From contig CM032228.1 of assembly GCA_019009955.1 (NCBI GenBank), positions 131,917,501 to 131,981,500 of the forward strand: a stretch of 64,000 nt of DNA, in the 5' to 3' direction. Made by a program: the position numbers and the translations under genes. The notes below the pieces were generated by a model. The model saw nothing but the letters and a program-made list of their open reading frames with translations, was not told the DNA's origin and searched no databases. The stretch comes from Riptortus pedestris (lineage: Eukaryota > Arthropoda > Insecta > Hemiptera > Alydidae). Within the stretch, counting starts at the first letter, position 1. Each line of letters begins with the position of its first letter. This document shows positions 11,067 to 21,144 of this stretch, piece by piece.

Positions 11067-12205
11067 ATGTGATGATGAGTCATGATTATAAGGTTAACCA
11101 ATATTGCTAAGAAGCAGGAGTGGGGGTTGTAAGGGATCCCTGAAATAATAAATCGCGAGTCAACAGTTCTATTAGAGCTTATTTAAGGGCTTTTATATAG
11201 GTATATTAAAAGTTGTCTATGTGTTCAGTCTTTAGAGTAATTTTTTACATTCACTATCGTAAATGAGATTTGTAAGCACGAGATATTCGCTAAAACTATA
11301 TCGGGAGTCAACAGTTCTATTAGAGCTTATTTAAGGGCTTTTAATATAGGTATATTATGGCAAATGATGTTATGTGTCAGTCTTTATATGGTTGTTCTAA
11401 GTATGATTTAGATTAGTGAGGTTATTAATTTCCGTCACGCCCCTCCTCATTTATTAGAAATGTAAACTATAGGAGGATTTCCATTATTTAATTTGTATAA
11501 TGTATTATTTAAACAAAGCCATGCTGAATTGGCACAATTGCACTATGCTTAAATTATGTGTACTCGAATTGGTTTTTGACAGGAAATATGTACATTATAG
11601 ATAGTATTTAATTATAATAAATGCTATCCATGATTATAGTTTGAATTATTCAAAAACGGCGTGTCAAAAAGTGGAGAGGGATTGATTAGGAACACATTTT
11701 CATTTATTCTTCAAAACTAAAATTTCTATTTTATTATCCCCAAACGTTAACAGGCCATTTCGGGAAAACAATACATCGTGGAGGGCAGTGTAATTGAAGT
11801 TGTGTGTACACATTGAAGTCTTGCTATAAAAATACCCTCATTAGTCAGTCAACGATGATATCCCGGGCATCGCCGGGTACCTTAGCTAGATTGTATATAC
11901 ATCTACAAAATATGTACATTATAAATGATATTTAATATAATAAATGTTATCCATGATATTATGATTTGAATTATTCACGGTGTGTCAAACAGTGGAGAGG
12001 GAATAATTAGGGACTTATGGTTTTTTTTTTAGAAATTTTTTTTTCTATAAATCGCCCAACTGACCCTTACGGCAAAACAATGCGCCCAGACGGGAAGTGC
12101 AGTTAAACACGTAGAAGCCTTGGCAAAGACAAAATAGAATCTTTCCGCCTCGAATGATTTCCCGAGGGGGGTACCTTAGCTAGTTTATTTATAATATTGT
12201 TAAAT

Positions 12206-12245
12206 TTTAACCGACCTCATTTTCGTAATATCCAAGTTAAGGACA
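12206..12245 (-). repeat. Small family B left-arm fragment
   Basis: AACCGACCTCATTTTCGTAA then ATCCAAGTTAAGG resembles the inner left arm of family B in reverse. It is too short for more. Confidence 0.4.
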
Positions 12246-12249
12246 TGTT

Positions 12250-13260
12250 ACTTTGAAGTAACATTTAATATTTCGGTAGCTGTATTGTGTTCGATAGACA
12301 GGAAAACAATTTTTATTTGCTATGAGCAGTAAGATTTAATATGATCCATCCAAAGGAACAATATACTTCCTTATGTTTAATCCAGGAACTTTTAATCTTA
12401 TTCTAAATGTTACGTTTTATCCACAACCTATTAATCTCATGATTGATGTTACTTTATCCATGATCTTTTATCTCATGCTCCACTCTGCGACCGTTTTAAC
12501 ATGAATACGGTAGTTCCGTTGGGCCTTATTTGAACTTCGCCTTTATAAAAACTTTCTGTTTTACAGACAGTTTTTATTTCATTATTTTGAAATTATACTC
12601 CACTCCTTAACGTGCCTCTTATTCTGTTACTCCCTATAGAATGTCTCCTAGGAAGTTTATGCTATTTGGAACAACTTTTGAAAAAGTGACGTACTTAGCC
12701 ACGACTCTTAAGTGAGCTAGACTGAATGATTGTAAGTTAATTAATTATTTTACTAACTGTATACTCATCTAGTAATAATTCATTTAATTTAATAGAAAAC
12801 TTTAGTGGGGAAAAACTTGATTACTTGAAATAGGAGCCTTTTAAGGATGGTCATGAGAGTTTTGTTCAAATTGGAAGTCCACCTCGGGGAACTGGGCTTG
12901 GAAGAGAATTGGAGATAATGCATGAGCCCGACAGACAAAGAAAGGAAAGGAGAGAGATAGAAAATTTGAGGAGACGTGGCTTGGTGGTGGTCGGAGAGTG
13001 GAGATAAAACGGGCTAAATAAGCTGAATATCGATTGGCCCTCACCCCCTGGTCAGAGCTCCTCCCGCCGAGCACCAGCATCTCTTTAAGGCATCTACGTC
13101 CTCAAAGCTCGCCCTACATTCTTATCGCTCTCACATATATCGTCCTCAATGGTTATACTTGAAAATGAGCTCCTAACTGTTAAACTTTGTGTCTTATTCA
13201 TATTCCCATTTTTGTCCATGCTTTAGTAACTAGAATTAATTTATTAAACTTAACTCTATA
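12250..13260. other. Unassigned DNA with a GC-richer patch at 12840-13085
   Basis: Mostly AT-rich with no motif. The patch at 12840-13085 is GC-richer and has a 79-codon minus-strand frame rich in P, S and F, without any family signature. Confidence 0.35.
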
Positions 13261-13267
13261 TATTTTT

Positions 13268-13350
13268 AACAGACTTCTCTCTGGGGAAATCACCTATTGA
13301 GATTAAACTTATGAAGCGATTTCGAAAACTTCCTTCAAATATAATGTTGA
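13268..13350 (+). repeat. Degenerate family B left end
   Basis: TTTTAACAGACTTCTCTCTG, GGGAAATCACCTATTGAG and TTCGAAAACTTCCTTCAAAT follow the family B left arm with about one change in six. Confidence 0.6.
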
Positions 13351-13354
13351 GTGA

Positions 13355-13690
13355 TCGATGTTGCCGTATTCAGCAATTAGGGAAAAGAAAGATGTAGTCT
13401 TTCTTTATTAAAAACTGAGTTACAACGACCTCCCTAGTGAGGGGTTACAACGTATGGAAGAGTGGACGAGCACTTCATAACTGAATGGGCCATGAAGAGG
13501 ACGTTAGGCTTCGAAACATGTTAGACAATTTTTATTAAAATATGAAGGTGAAAAGGAGTTTTATTGGTGTCCCTTGCCATTAAAAATTTCATGTCTAACG
13601 CATATTTCAATTATGGTGTGCATAGGTTCCTTACTAGGGAGATATAGAGAGTATATGGGGAGATGGTACTTAGCTATATAGTATCATTCC
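13355..13690. repeat. Possible short interspersed repeat around 13430-13560
   Basis: The phrase GGCTTCGAAACATGTTAGAC followed by TTTTTATTAAAATATGAAGG resembles the end-type phrases at 30396 (TCACGAAACATGTAGAGC) and the foldback arms at 50173-50393. Boundaries and class are unclear. Confidence 0.3.
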
Positions 13691-13697
13691 AACAGGT

Positions 13698-13742
13698 AGA
13701 GCATCTACTTAGTTTACACAGCACCTAGGCGACGGACTTTTA
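13698..13742 (+). repeat. Family B right-end fragment
   Basis: TCTACTTAGTTTACACAGCA and GGCGACGGACTTTT match the family B terminal region. Confidence 0.55.
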
Positions 13743-14013
13743 GTCGGCTATTAAAAGCTGACCCATCAATGTGCCTTATGTAGAGTTTTAGATATTTTAT
13801 ATGGCACCCTTTCGGAACAATTCTTCATTTCCTCCATTCTGCATTGCTCTTCTACATTAACACTAATTCTGAGTCTTGCGTGAATTTACCTCAGCTTTTT
13901 CACATTGGCAAATAAGTACTTCAGTAAAGCCCTTTTAGTTTTTCGTAATTCTACATCTTTTGTCGTACTTGAGTGCTGCTGATCCAAATTTGCCCGAGTG
14001 TAACCATTTTCTT

Positions 14014-14137
14014 TTTAGCAGATTTTTCTTCTGGGAAATCTGCTATAGAGGTCGTACTCATGACGGGATTTTTGACAAATTTCTTCATATGTCCGTCGAT
14101 CCTAACTAGTAGATGACGAAAATGAAGTCCGTTCTAA

Positions 14138-14143
<6 letters not shown>
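14014..14143 (+). repeat. Family B left arm fused to family A through (TA)n
   Basis: TTTAGCAGATTTTTCTTCTG, GGGAAATCTGCTATAGAGG, GTCCGTCGATCCTAACTAGT and GACGAAAATGAAGTCCGTTC define the left arm up to the TA core. Instead of the B right half, family A follows after the microsatellite, so A inserted into or replaced the core. Confidence 0.7.

Positions 14144-14228
<85 letters not shown>
14143..14228. repeat. (TA)n(CA)n microsatellite
   Basis: A TA run to about 14211 is followed by CA units to 14228, joining a B left arm to a family A element. Confidence 0.95.
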
Positions 14229-14229
<1 letters not shown>

Positions 14230-15320
14230 TCCATACATTGATTATTTTTTTCCCTCAAAATTTCTCGATACTTTTTTGTTTCTCATGTTATCGGCACGAT
14301 ATCTGCTATTTGTTTCTTTGGTGTCTGTTTGTTTATTTGTTTTCTTTTCATGCTTAAACTACTGAACCGAATTTTATGAAACTTGGTTCTAACCCAACTT
14401 AGAATATAGGATATATTAATATTCTCTGAGACGAACAGAAGGTGTTTATAAGGGAGGCGTGAAATTAAAAATAGCGATTTTTCTTTTCTTATTGGTTTTT
14501 CGGCAAATATGCTCGTAAAAGAAATGTGTTTATTTTATTATTTACAGTAACTTTAATTATATACACTTGTGTCGTATACCAAAGTATAAACAAGATATAT
14601 TCTTAAAACTGCGTGAACAATTTTAAAGGGCATAAAATACAAAAACAAAAAAAAATGCGATATTTCGCTTTCTATTGGGGTTTCCGCAAACACGCATATT
14701 ACAAAAAGTTTTTATTTTGTTATTTTGAGTAACTTTTGTTAAATACACTTTTGTCTTTCAGCGAAGTATAAACAAGATATATGCTAAGAACTATAGCGGG
14801 AGTCAACAATTTTTTTGCGCAAAAAGACAACTGAACTGAACAAAACTTGGCATGTGAATTAGCATCAATTCCTCCATCAAAATAATGAGTATTAACTTTT
14901 CTAGGTGCGAGCAGGAGTGGGGTGTTATAAGGGATCCTATAATGAAAAATTGCGATATTTCGTTTCGTATTGTTTTTTTTTTGCAAATAACAGGTGTTTA
15001 ATTTGTAATTTAGAGCAACTTTCGTCGTATATCAAAATATAAACGTGTTACATTATAAAAATTACAGCGAGAGTCAACAATTTTATTAGTAGTCATTAAA
15101 GTGTTTTTAATAAAGGCATATTATGACAAATGATGTTATATTTTTACTTATATGATAGTTCTAAGTGTGCTTCAGATTAGGGAAGTTATATATTTTCGCC
15201 CCTGCCCTTCTCGTGTGCTGTTTATTTTAATTAGAAAATAACTTCGTTATTTATTTCACATAGAAATTTAAACTATAAGAGCATTTCGATTATTTACTTT
15301 GTATAATGTATTATTTAAAC
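14228..15320 (+). mobile_element. Family A element, copy 2, eroded
   Basis: The 5' end retains TACATTGATTATTTTTTTCC, TTTGTTTCTTTGGTGTCTGT and CTACTGAACCGAATTTTATG. Monomer landmarks are at about 14436 (first type) and 14915 (GAGTGGGG), with a shortened monomer between, so the 298-bp rhythm is broken. The sequence then runs into GGCATATTATGACAAATGAT, also found in the copies at 42920 and 11348. The terminal hairpin and CTAG are absent. Confidence 0.65.
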
Positions 15321-15324
15321 AATG

Positions 15325-15910
15325 CTACAATGGCCTCCCCTTGCTTTTACAATATAAATAAAATTATTTTTAGAGTACCACTGTTATTTATTTACAGCAG
15401 GATAAAATATAAATGTGAATTACTAAATATGAATTTCAATTACTAGAAAATTCTAAATTTTAAATGTTTTGAAGAAGTAATTTTATTGTGAAAATATGAC
15501 CTACTTAGCTTTACTTAACTAATCTATGGCGAAAAGTCAACAACAAAAAATGAAAACTTCAAATGATTATTCAAATCATTTTTATTTCTCAACTAGTTTC
15601 GCGTCCATCTGACGCCTCATCGGGAGAATTACGACGCAAAGGAACTAAACTAACGGCTACATCTTTCTCTATGATCTTCCACTAGCCTACCAGTCGGAGA
15701 ATGTCTTACGAAGGCTCAATGTCTTATGGCTGGTCAAGTCAGATGATTTATAAATATACTTCACGAAATAAAAATATATCGATTATCCCTAATGAATTTT
15801 AGTTTAAATCATAAATGAGAAATTTGTAATTGATTAACTGTCACCTTAAATGTGCTTATGTTTTATTTCTGTTTTTTTATTGATATTTTTTTTTTCTATT
15901 TTTATAATAT
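15325..15910. other. Unassigned AT-rich DNA
   Basis: No coding frame. A phrase near 15596 (GTTTCGCGTCCATCTGACGC) may be a SINE or foldback fragment, but no second copy was found here. Confidence 0.4.
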
Positions 15911-15916
15911 GCTTAT

Positions 15917-16154
15917 GGGGCTCAGGTTAGCCATGTGAGTTAAAGCGTTGACCTTTATCGCCCATGGCGAAACTAGAGTGGCGAGTTCGATTCTCGCCTG
16001 GGTAAAGGAAATTATTTAGTGACGAAATTCATTAAATAGCATCCTAAATCCCACCCTGGCTAGAAAAGGGTAGTAACCTGTAGATAACCCGTCCCAATTA
16101 GCCTTAGTTGCAAAAAAGTGGACGTTAATTAATAATAATAATAATAAATAATAA
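15917..16154 (+). mobile_element. tRNA-derived SINE, copy 2 (most complete)
   Basis: It starts GGGGCTCAGGTTAGCCATGT with an A-box-like TTAGCCATGTGAGTTAAAGC. The B box GAGTTCGATTCTCGCC at 15983-15998 is close to the canonical GGTTCGANNCC. The tRNA-related head (about 90 bp) is followed by a tRNA-unrelated body (CCCACCCTGGCTAGAAAAGG, ACCTGTAGATAACCC) and an (AAT)n tail, as expected for a SINE copied by a partner LINE. Copies at 3368 and 59726 share the body. The parent tRNA was not determined. Confidence 0.85.
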
Positions 16155-16159
16155 TGTGC

Positions 16160-17340
16160 TTATTCGCTTTTATTCTCCTTTTCCTTAAGTTTCTTTCTTT
16201 TTCTATTATACTTACATTTTCAAAATCAAATTTATGGCATTATTTAATTGCATGGTCAGCTAGGTCCGTTTTATTGCCCTTATGATCAACGTTAATCACG
16301 TGTTGTCTGATTCTTCTCTTGAATTATTGTGATGATTCCCTTATATAACTTTTATTGCAATCCATACAATTTATTTTTGTACAATATATATTTCTTCATT
16401 CCTGCCTCTTGGATACCTACTAGACTCGTACTCATATTTTAACATTTTCTTTAATTTATTACCTGTGCTTATGTTCTTTTTGGAGAGCATTTTGTTTATT
16501 ACGTATAACAAAATTTATAGGTCTGGAGCCTTCAAGCCGATGTAAATGTAAATATAGACGTTATAGAAAGCTACTGAAAGGTTCATGCATTGATAGGGGA
16601 ATGGATTGATGACCGAAAAATGGAAGAGACGGCAGTAATTAAAATAAATCAATGGTTGGCGGAAAGAGGTTGTGCTGGCGAGAAGGGGGCTCTGTGGTGT
16701 GACTACGTGCCTGGGGAAACAATTCAACCAATCTAATTTGGTCTGATTAATGTTTAACTAACCAAAACTCTACTCTCTTTATTCCTTCAGCCATAGCCCC
16801 AGCCTAATTTTGTCATGCTTCTCAGAATTGAATGATATATGGCCATTACTATACGACATCAATTTTTTATTCTGTTTTTAGTGAAGCCATGACACACTAA
16901 TAAAGCGTTTACATTCTCTTATATATTTTTTTTTATATTACATTTTAGGTAGATCAAAAGACAAATGGTTTTACCTTATTCTTTACATGGCCTATCATCA
17001 CCCTGTCTAACCGAGGAATACTATCTATTTACAACTATGCGCCTCTCTCAACAAGTAATGTAATTTTTGTCATACGGCAGGAGTTACTTAAATCGATTGA
17101 AGACCCGCGAAAGCTACTTCGAATGTGTAGAAAGTGGGTAAACCTTGATTCTGTTAGAGTGATCGTGTAGATGAATGTAATTAAGGTGATGCTTCTAATG
17201 ATGACTCCCAAAGACTTGCTAATGAGGCTGATGAATTAACAAACACGTAAGTTTTAGGAGTTCGGCACCTAAACTAGATAATTTAACTTTTATAACGATT
17301 AAATTAATATCAAAAAAATAATTATACTAAGGAATAAATA
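16160..17340. other. Unassigned AT-rich DNA
   Basis: Only short frames without motifs (the longest is about 70 codons at 16515-16727, minus). No repeat was recognised. Confidence 0.4.
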
Positions 17341-17344
17341 TACT

Positions 17345-18925
17345 TACTAGCGGACCCGACAGACGTTGTCCTGTGTGATATTTCAAGCGATTAGGATATT
17401 AAATTTAATAATATTAAGTTTAAAAAAATAGCTACTTTTAATAACTCAAAAAACAACTTTTGTTATGTGCCTAGAAATAAATAGAAAATGAAATATCGCG
17501 AATTATTATTCAGGCCTCCCTTATAACCCCCCACTCCCGTTCGAACCTAAAAAAATTAATATAGCTTATAATCATGGAAGAATTAATGCTAATTACCATA
17601 CCGAGTTTTTGTAAGTTCGGTTTACCCGTTAGCGCCCAATGAAATCGTTGACTCCCGCTTTAGTTTATAGTGTATATCCCGTTTATACTTGGTTAAAAGA
17701 CAAAAATGAGTATGACCAAAGTTACTCTAAATAACAAAATAAACAACTTTTGTTATGTTCATATTTGCCGAAAAACGAATAGAAAACTAAATACAGCTAT
17801 TTTTAAATTCAGGCCTCACTTACAACCCCCACTACTGCCCGTCCCTAGAAATGTTGGTATGGCTTGTTATAATGAAAGCGTTAGTACTAATACACATATG
17901 AGTTTTATTTATTTCGGTTGGGTCTTTTGTCCAAATAAAATTTTTCACTTCCGCTATAGATTATAGCGTATATCTCGTTTATAATTTGGTATTCGAAAAA
18001 AGTGTATATAACAAAAGTTACTCTAAATAACAAAATAAACAACTTTTGTTATGTTCATATTTGCCGAAAAACCAATAAGAAACGAAATATCGCTATTTTT
18101 AATTTCTGGCTTCCCTTACAACCCCCACTCCTGCCCGTCCCTAGAAATGTTGGTATGGCTTGTTATAATGAAAGCGTTAGTGCTAATACATATACCGAAT
18201 TTTATTTATTTCGGTTGGGTCTTTTGTGCCAAATAAAATTGTTCACCCGCTATAGGTTTTTGCGTATAACTCTTTGTACTTCCGCATACGGCAAAAGTGC
18301 ATATAACAAAAGTTACTGTAAACAACAAAATGAACAACTTTTGTTATGTGCATATTTGCTGAAAAAGCAATAGGAAACGAAATATCGCTATTTTTAATTT
18401 CTGGCCTTCCATATAACCCCCCACTCCTGCCCGTCCCTAGAAATGTTAGTATGGCTTATTATAAGAAAGGCGTTTGTACTAATTCACATACCGAGTTTGG
18501 TTTAGCTCGGTTGAGTCTTTTGAGCCAAATAAATTGTGGACTCCCTCTATAGTTTTTAGCGTATAACTCATTTATACTTCCGTATACGGCAAAAGTGTAT
18601 ATAACAAAAGTTACTCTAAATTACAAAGTAAACAACTTTTGTTATGGACATATTTGCTGAAAAAGCAATAGGAAACGAAATATCGCTATTTTTAATTTCA
18701 GGTTTCTCTTATAACCCCCACTCCTGTTCGTCTCAAAGGATATTAATATAGCCTAAAGTCTAAGTTGGGTTAGTGGTAATATACATACCAAGTTTTAATA
18801 AATAAACAAACAAACAGACACGAAAGAAACAAAATGCAGGTGTGGTGTCTATGACATGTGAAACGAAAAGTTATCGTGAAATTTCGCGAAAAAAAATCAA
18901 TGTACTGACAGAGGTTACAATTATA
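17345..18925 (-). mobile_element. Family A element, copy 3, reverse (five monomers)
   Basis: On the plus strand the landmark CACTCC/CACTAC occurs at 17532, 17830, 18126, 18422 and 18719, a spacing of 296-298 bp. Read in element orientation, 18719 is the first-type monomer (GTTCGTCTCA), the next three are the internal type (GCCCGTCCCTAG) and 17532 is the last type. The 5' end at 18925 carries the reverse complement of AACCTCTGTCTGTACATTGA with one change. The other end is unlike copy 1: it begins ACTAGCGGACCCGACAGACG, a different GC-rich boundary. Confidence 0.75.
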
Positions 18926-18926
18926 G

Positions 18927-18929
<3 letters not shown>

Positions 18930-18977
<48 letters not shown>
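18930..18977. repeat. (TA)n microsatellite
   Basis: A TA run abuts the 5' end of the reverse family A copy. Confidence 0.95.
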
Positions 18978-18980
<3 letters not shown>

Positions 18981-19198
18981 GATATGTTTTCCCCCGATGC
19001 GTTGGAAGGGAAATAAACTCTAGTAGCCCTGAGTAAATTTTAACATCAAGTGAAGTAGTAGTATATTACATTGAAGTGGCCTTGCTGGATTTTAATTTCT
19101 TTCAAATACATGAAAGCCACTGTAAAAGTATATTTATCTAAAAAGAAAGAAGACACAGTCACGGCTTGTTGGACTTCTCATATTGTTCTCGTCAAGTG

Positions 19199-19280
19199 GA
19201 CACATTAAAAGACCTTCACGCATGGGCTGCGTACACTAAGCAGATTTCCCACGCGAAGGTTCACAATAAATAAATTTAAA
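19199..19280 (-). repeat. Family B right-end fragment
   Basis: AAAAGACCTTCACGCATGGG, CTGCGTACACTAAGCAGATT and TCCCACGCGAAGGTTCAC match the reverse complement of the B right end. Confidence 0.65.
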
Positions 19281-19468
19281 TAATGGTAACACCACCTTCA
19301 ATATTAAGGGAATAAATAGAAAAGGGAATGAGAAATCGTTCAGTCGATTTACAAATTAATAATTCTTCAACGGGATGCGTCTGAATTGTAAACAAACAGG
19401 TTAGCCAACTTCGTTGATCTGACTAGAAAGATATAAATATTCTAGACCGGTAAGAAAAACAGTTAATG

Positions 19469-19469
<1 letters not shown>

Positions 19470-19515
<46 letters not shown>
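19470..19515. repeat. (TA)n microsatellite
   Basis: An isolated TA run; neither neighbour was recognised as A or B. Confidence 0.95.
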
Positions 19516-19520
<5 letters not shown>

Positions 19521-19749
19521 ATTGAAAACTATTTACTATAGCTAGTGCTGTAATTTATAATGAATCAGAATAATTTTTATCTCAATCGCTCAAATTTTAG
19601 GAATATTAGAAAAAAAGAGGGGGAGGGGGATCAACAGAACGTATTTGCATATATCTCACAGAGTACGAGCTCAATGAAAACAATATTTGGTATTTAACCT
19701 TGTAACGAAGTCGTTCATGATATAATAGCTTGTTGTTAAAATGACATTA

Positions 19750-20157
19750 CTGAAACCCGAAAACTATAAAATCCAAATATTTCGGTTGATATTCATGATA
19801 CAGAAAATATGTATAGAACATTCAAATTACAATAATATTGGTTCTATACATTTTTTAATCCGGTGTATAGTAATGGAGATATTTCGAATTTTTCAAACTT
19901 CCACTCGTTCGGTTTCAGCCATTAACGAAGCGGATCTTTCTTTTTGCATAAAACGATTAAATATCGAGTTTGGTAGAGATCAAACGAAAATTGCGACCGC
20001 TAGAACGTTAACAGACAAATATATATATGGTCTTGAACGGACGTCATTTTCGTCATCTCCTGAGTAGGATCGATGGAAATTTTAAGACATTTTTTGAAAA
20101 TGGGGTCACGAGTACGACATCAATAGCTGGTTTCCCTTAAGGGAAGTCTGCTAAAAC
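19750..20157 (-). mobile_element. Family B copy with a contracted TA core, reverse
   Basis: It contains ATATTTCGGTTGATATTCAT, the GGTGTATAGTAATGGAGATA segment, AAACGATTAAATATCGAGTT and GACCGCTAGAACGTTAACAG, then only about four TA units at 20018-20028, then CGGACGTCATTTTCGTCATC and the tip TTTCCCTTAAGGGAAGTCTG. The terminal right-end hairpin part is not adjacent. It shows that the core TA tract varies from about 10 bp to more than 60 bp between copies. Confidence 0.7.
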
Positions 20158-20159
20158 GA

Positions 20160-20905
20160 CAGCTCAATATAGTCCATATCCTTCTGTAGAAAATTTGGTA
20201 CAAATGCTTATTTGACTCATTGCATAATAGCAGTTTTAGTTTAATAAAAAAAAAAATAACAATACATCAACCAGTCTGTAATTGTAACTAGTATATATAT
20301 TGTGGTCAATCCTAACAACATGATTGAACTCTTCTCATGTGGAACAACTTCTCGGACTGTGGCACAATCTATATCTTTCTGTACCGACCTTGTCATTATA
20401 GTTCTTACAAAACTTCATCACATGTTCCTTCCGATGTGTCTTTTCCTAATTATGAGACACAAATGTTCCCTGATTATCCACATACACACACGCCTCATCC
20501 ATATATACACTCATTTGTATATCTGACTCACCCGGTATCGTAAGTGTATTTCATTTATTTAAATCTACCAAACAATGAAAACGGATATTATAGTTAAATT
20601 TCATATTACGACTTCATTTACTTTTTAGATGTATTGCTATAAGGGCCTTTAAACAATGCAGTGTAATGGAACCTCAATAAATCCGATGAGTTGCTATTCG
20701 ATTCCTGACAGTGAAATAACTATCACCAATCAATATCTGTCGAGCTAAATATAGCACCCATTCTAATAATCAGCTTATCCTTGATGTTCCCCACTGCTTT
20801 TTGAAGAAATTGTAATGGATTACTCGCATCCTTTTTTACTGGTTGTCGTTGGTGTAAATTCCCTAGATCACATGAGTTTGGCTCCGTTGTCCTTAGAATG
20901 AAAGC
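20160..20905. other. Unassigned DNA
   Basis: No frame or repeat is recognised apart from a short TATACACTC-like region at about 20478-20522. Confidence 0.4.
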
Positions 20906-20907
20906 TC

Positions 20908-21130
20908 CGTGCTGGGGTTGTATAAACTAAGCGGATTTCTCTTTTGTTGACATTAATCGTATCCTCTCATTCAATTCTCTATTTCCACAATAATAAGAAT
21001 GTCTGCTTGTTTTAAAAATTGAACCGACCACATTTTCGTCATGTTATTACATAAATTAATAGGACCAATGGACATTTCTAGTAAAAAATCTCGAAACTAT
21101 CGACTTGTGCTGAATTTCTCGCTCTTAAGG
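20908..21130 (-). repeat. Worn family B pieces
   Basis: GGGGTTGTATAAACTAAGCG (about 20924) is a right-end piece. AAAATTGAACCGACCACATT, TTTTCGTCATG, AATAGGACCAATGGACATTT and CTCTTAAGGAAAATCTGAAT (about 21015-21140) follow the left arm in reverse. The middle is lost. Confidence 0.5.
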
Positions 21131-21144
21131 AAAATCTGAATGAA

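Larger units (their letters stand above)
10885..12184 (+). mobile_element. Family A remnant with a LINE fragment and a duplicated 3' module
   Basis: GCTAAGAAGCAGGAGT and GGGATCCCT phrases at about 10893-10940 and again at 11105-11145 mark diverged A monomer sequence. Between them lie TA tracts and a LINE fragment. The 3' module appears twice head to tail: about 11575-11886, with a CCCGGG-CATCG-CCGGG-like hairpin and CTAG, and about 11910-12184, ending CCCGAGGGGGGTACCTTAGCTAG. Each copy carries a TACATTATAAATGATATTTA-like phrase (11584, 11916) and a GTGTCAAA word (11660, 11984). Confidence 0.6.
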
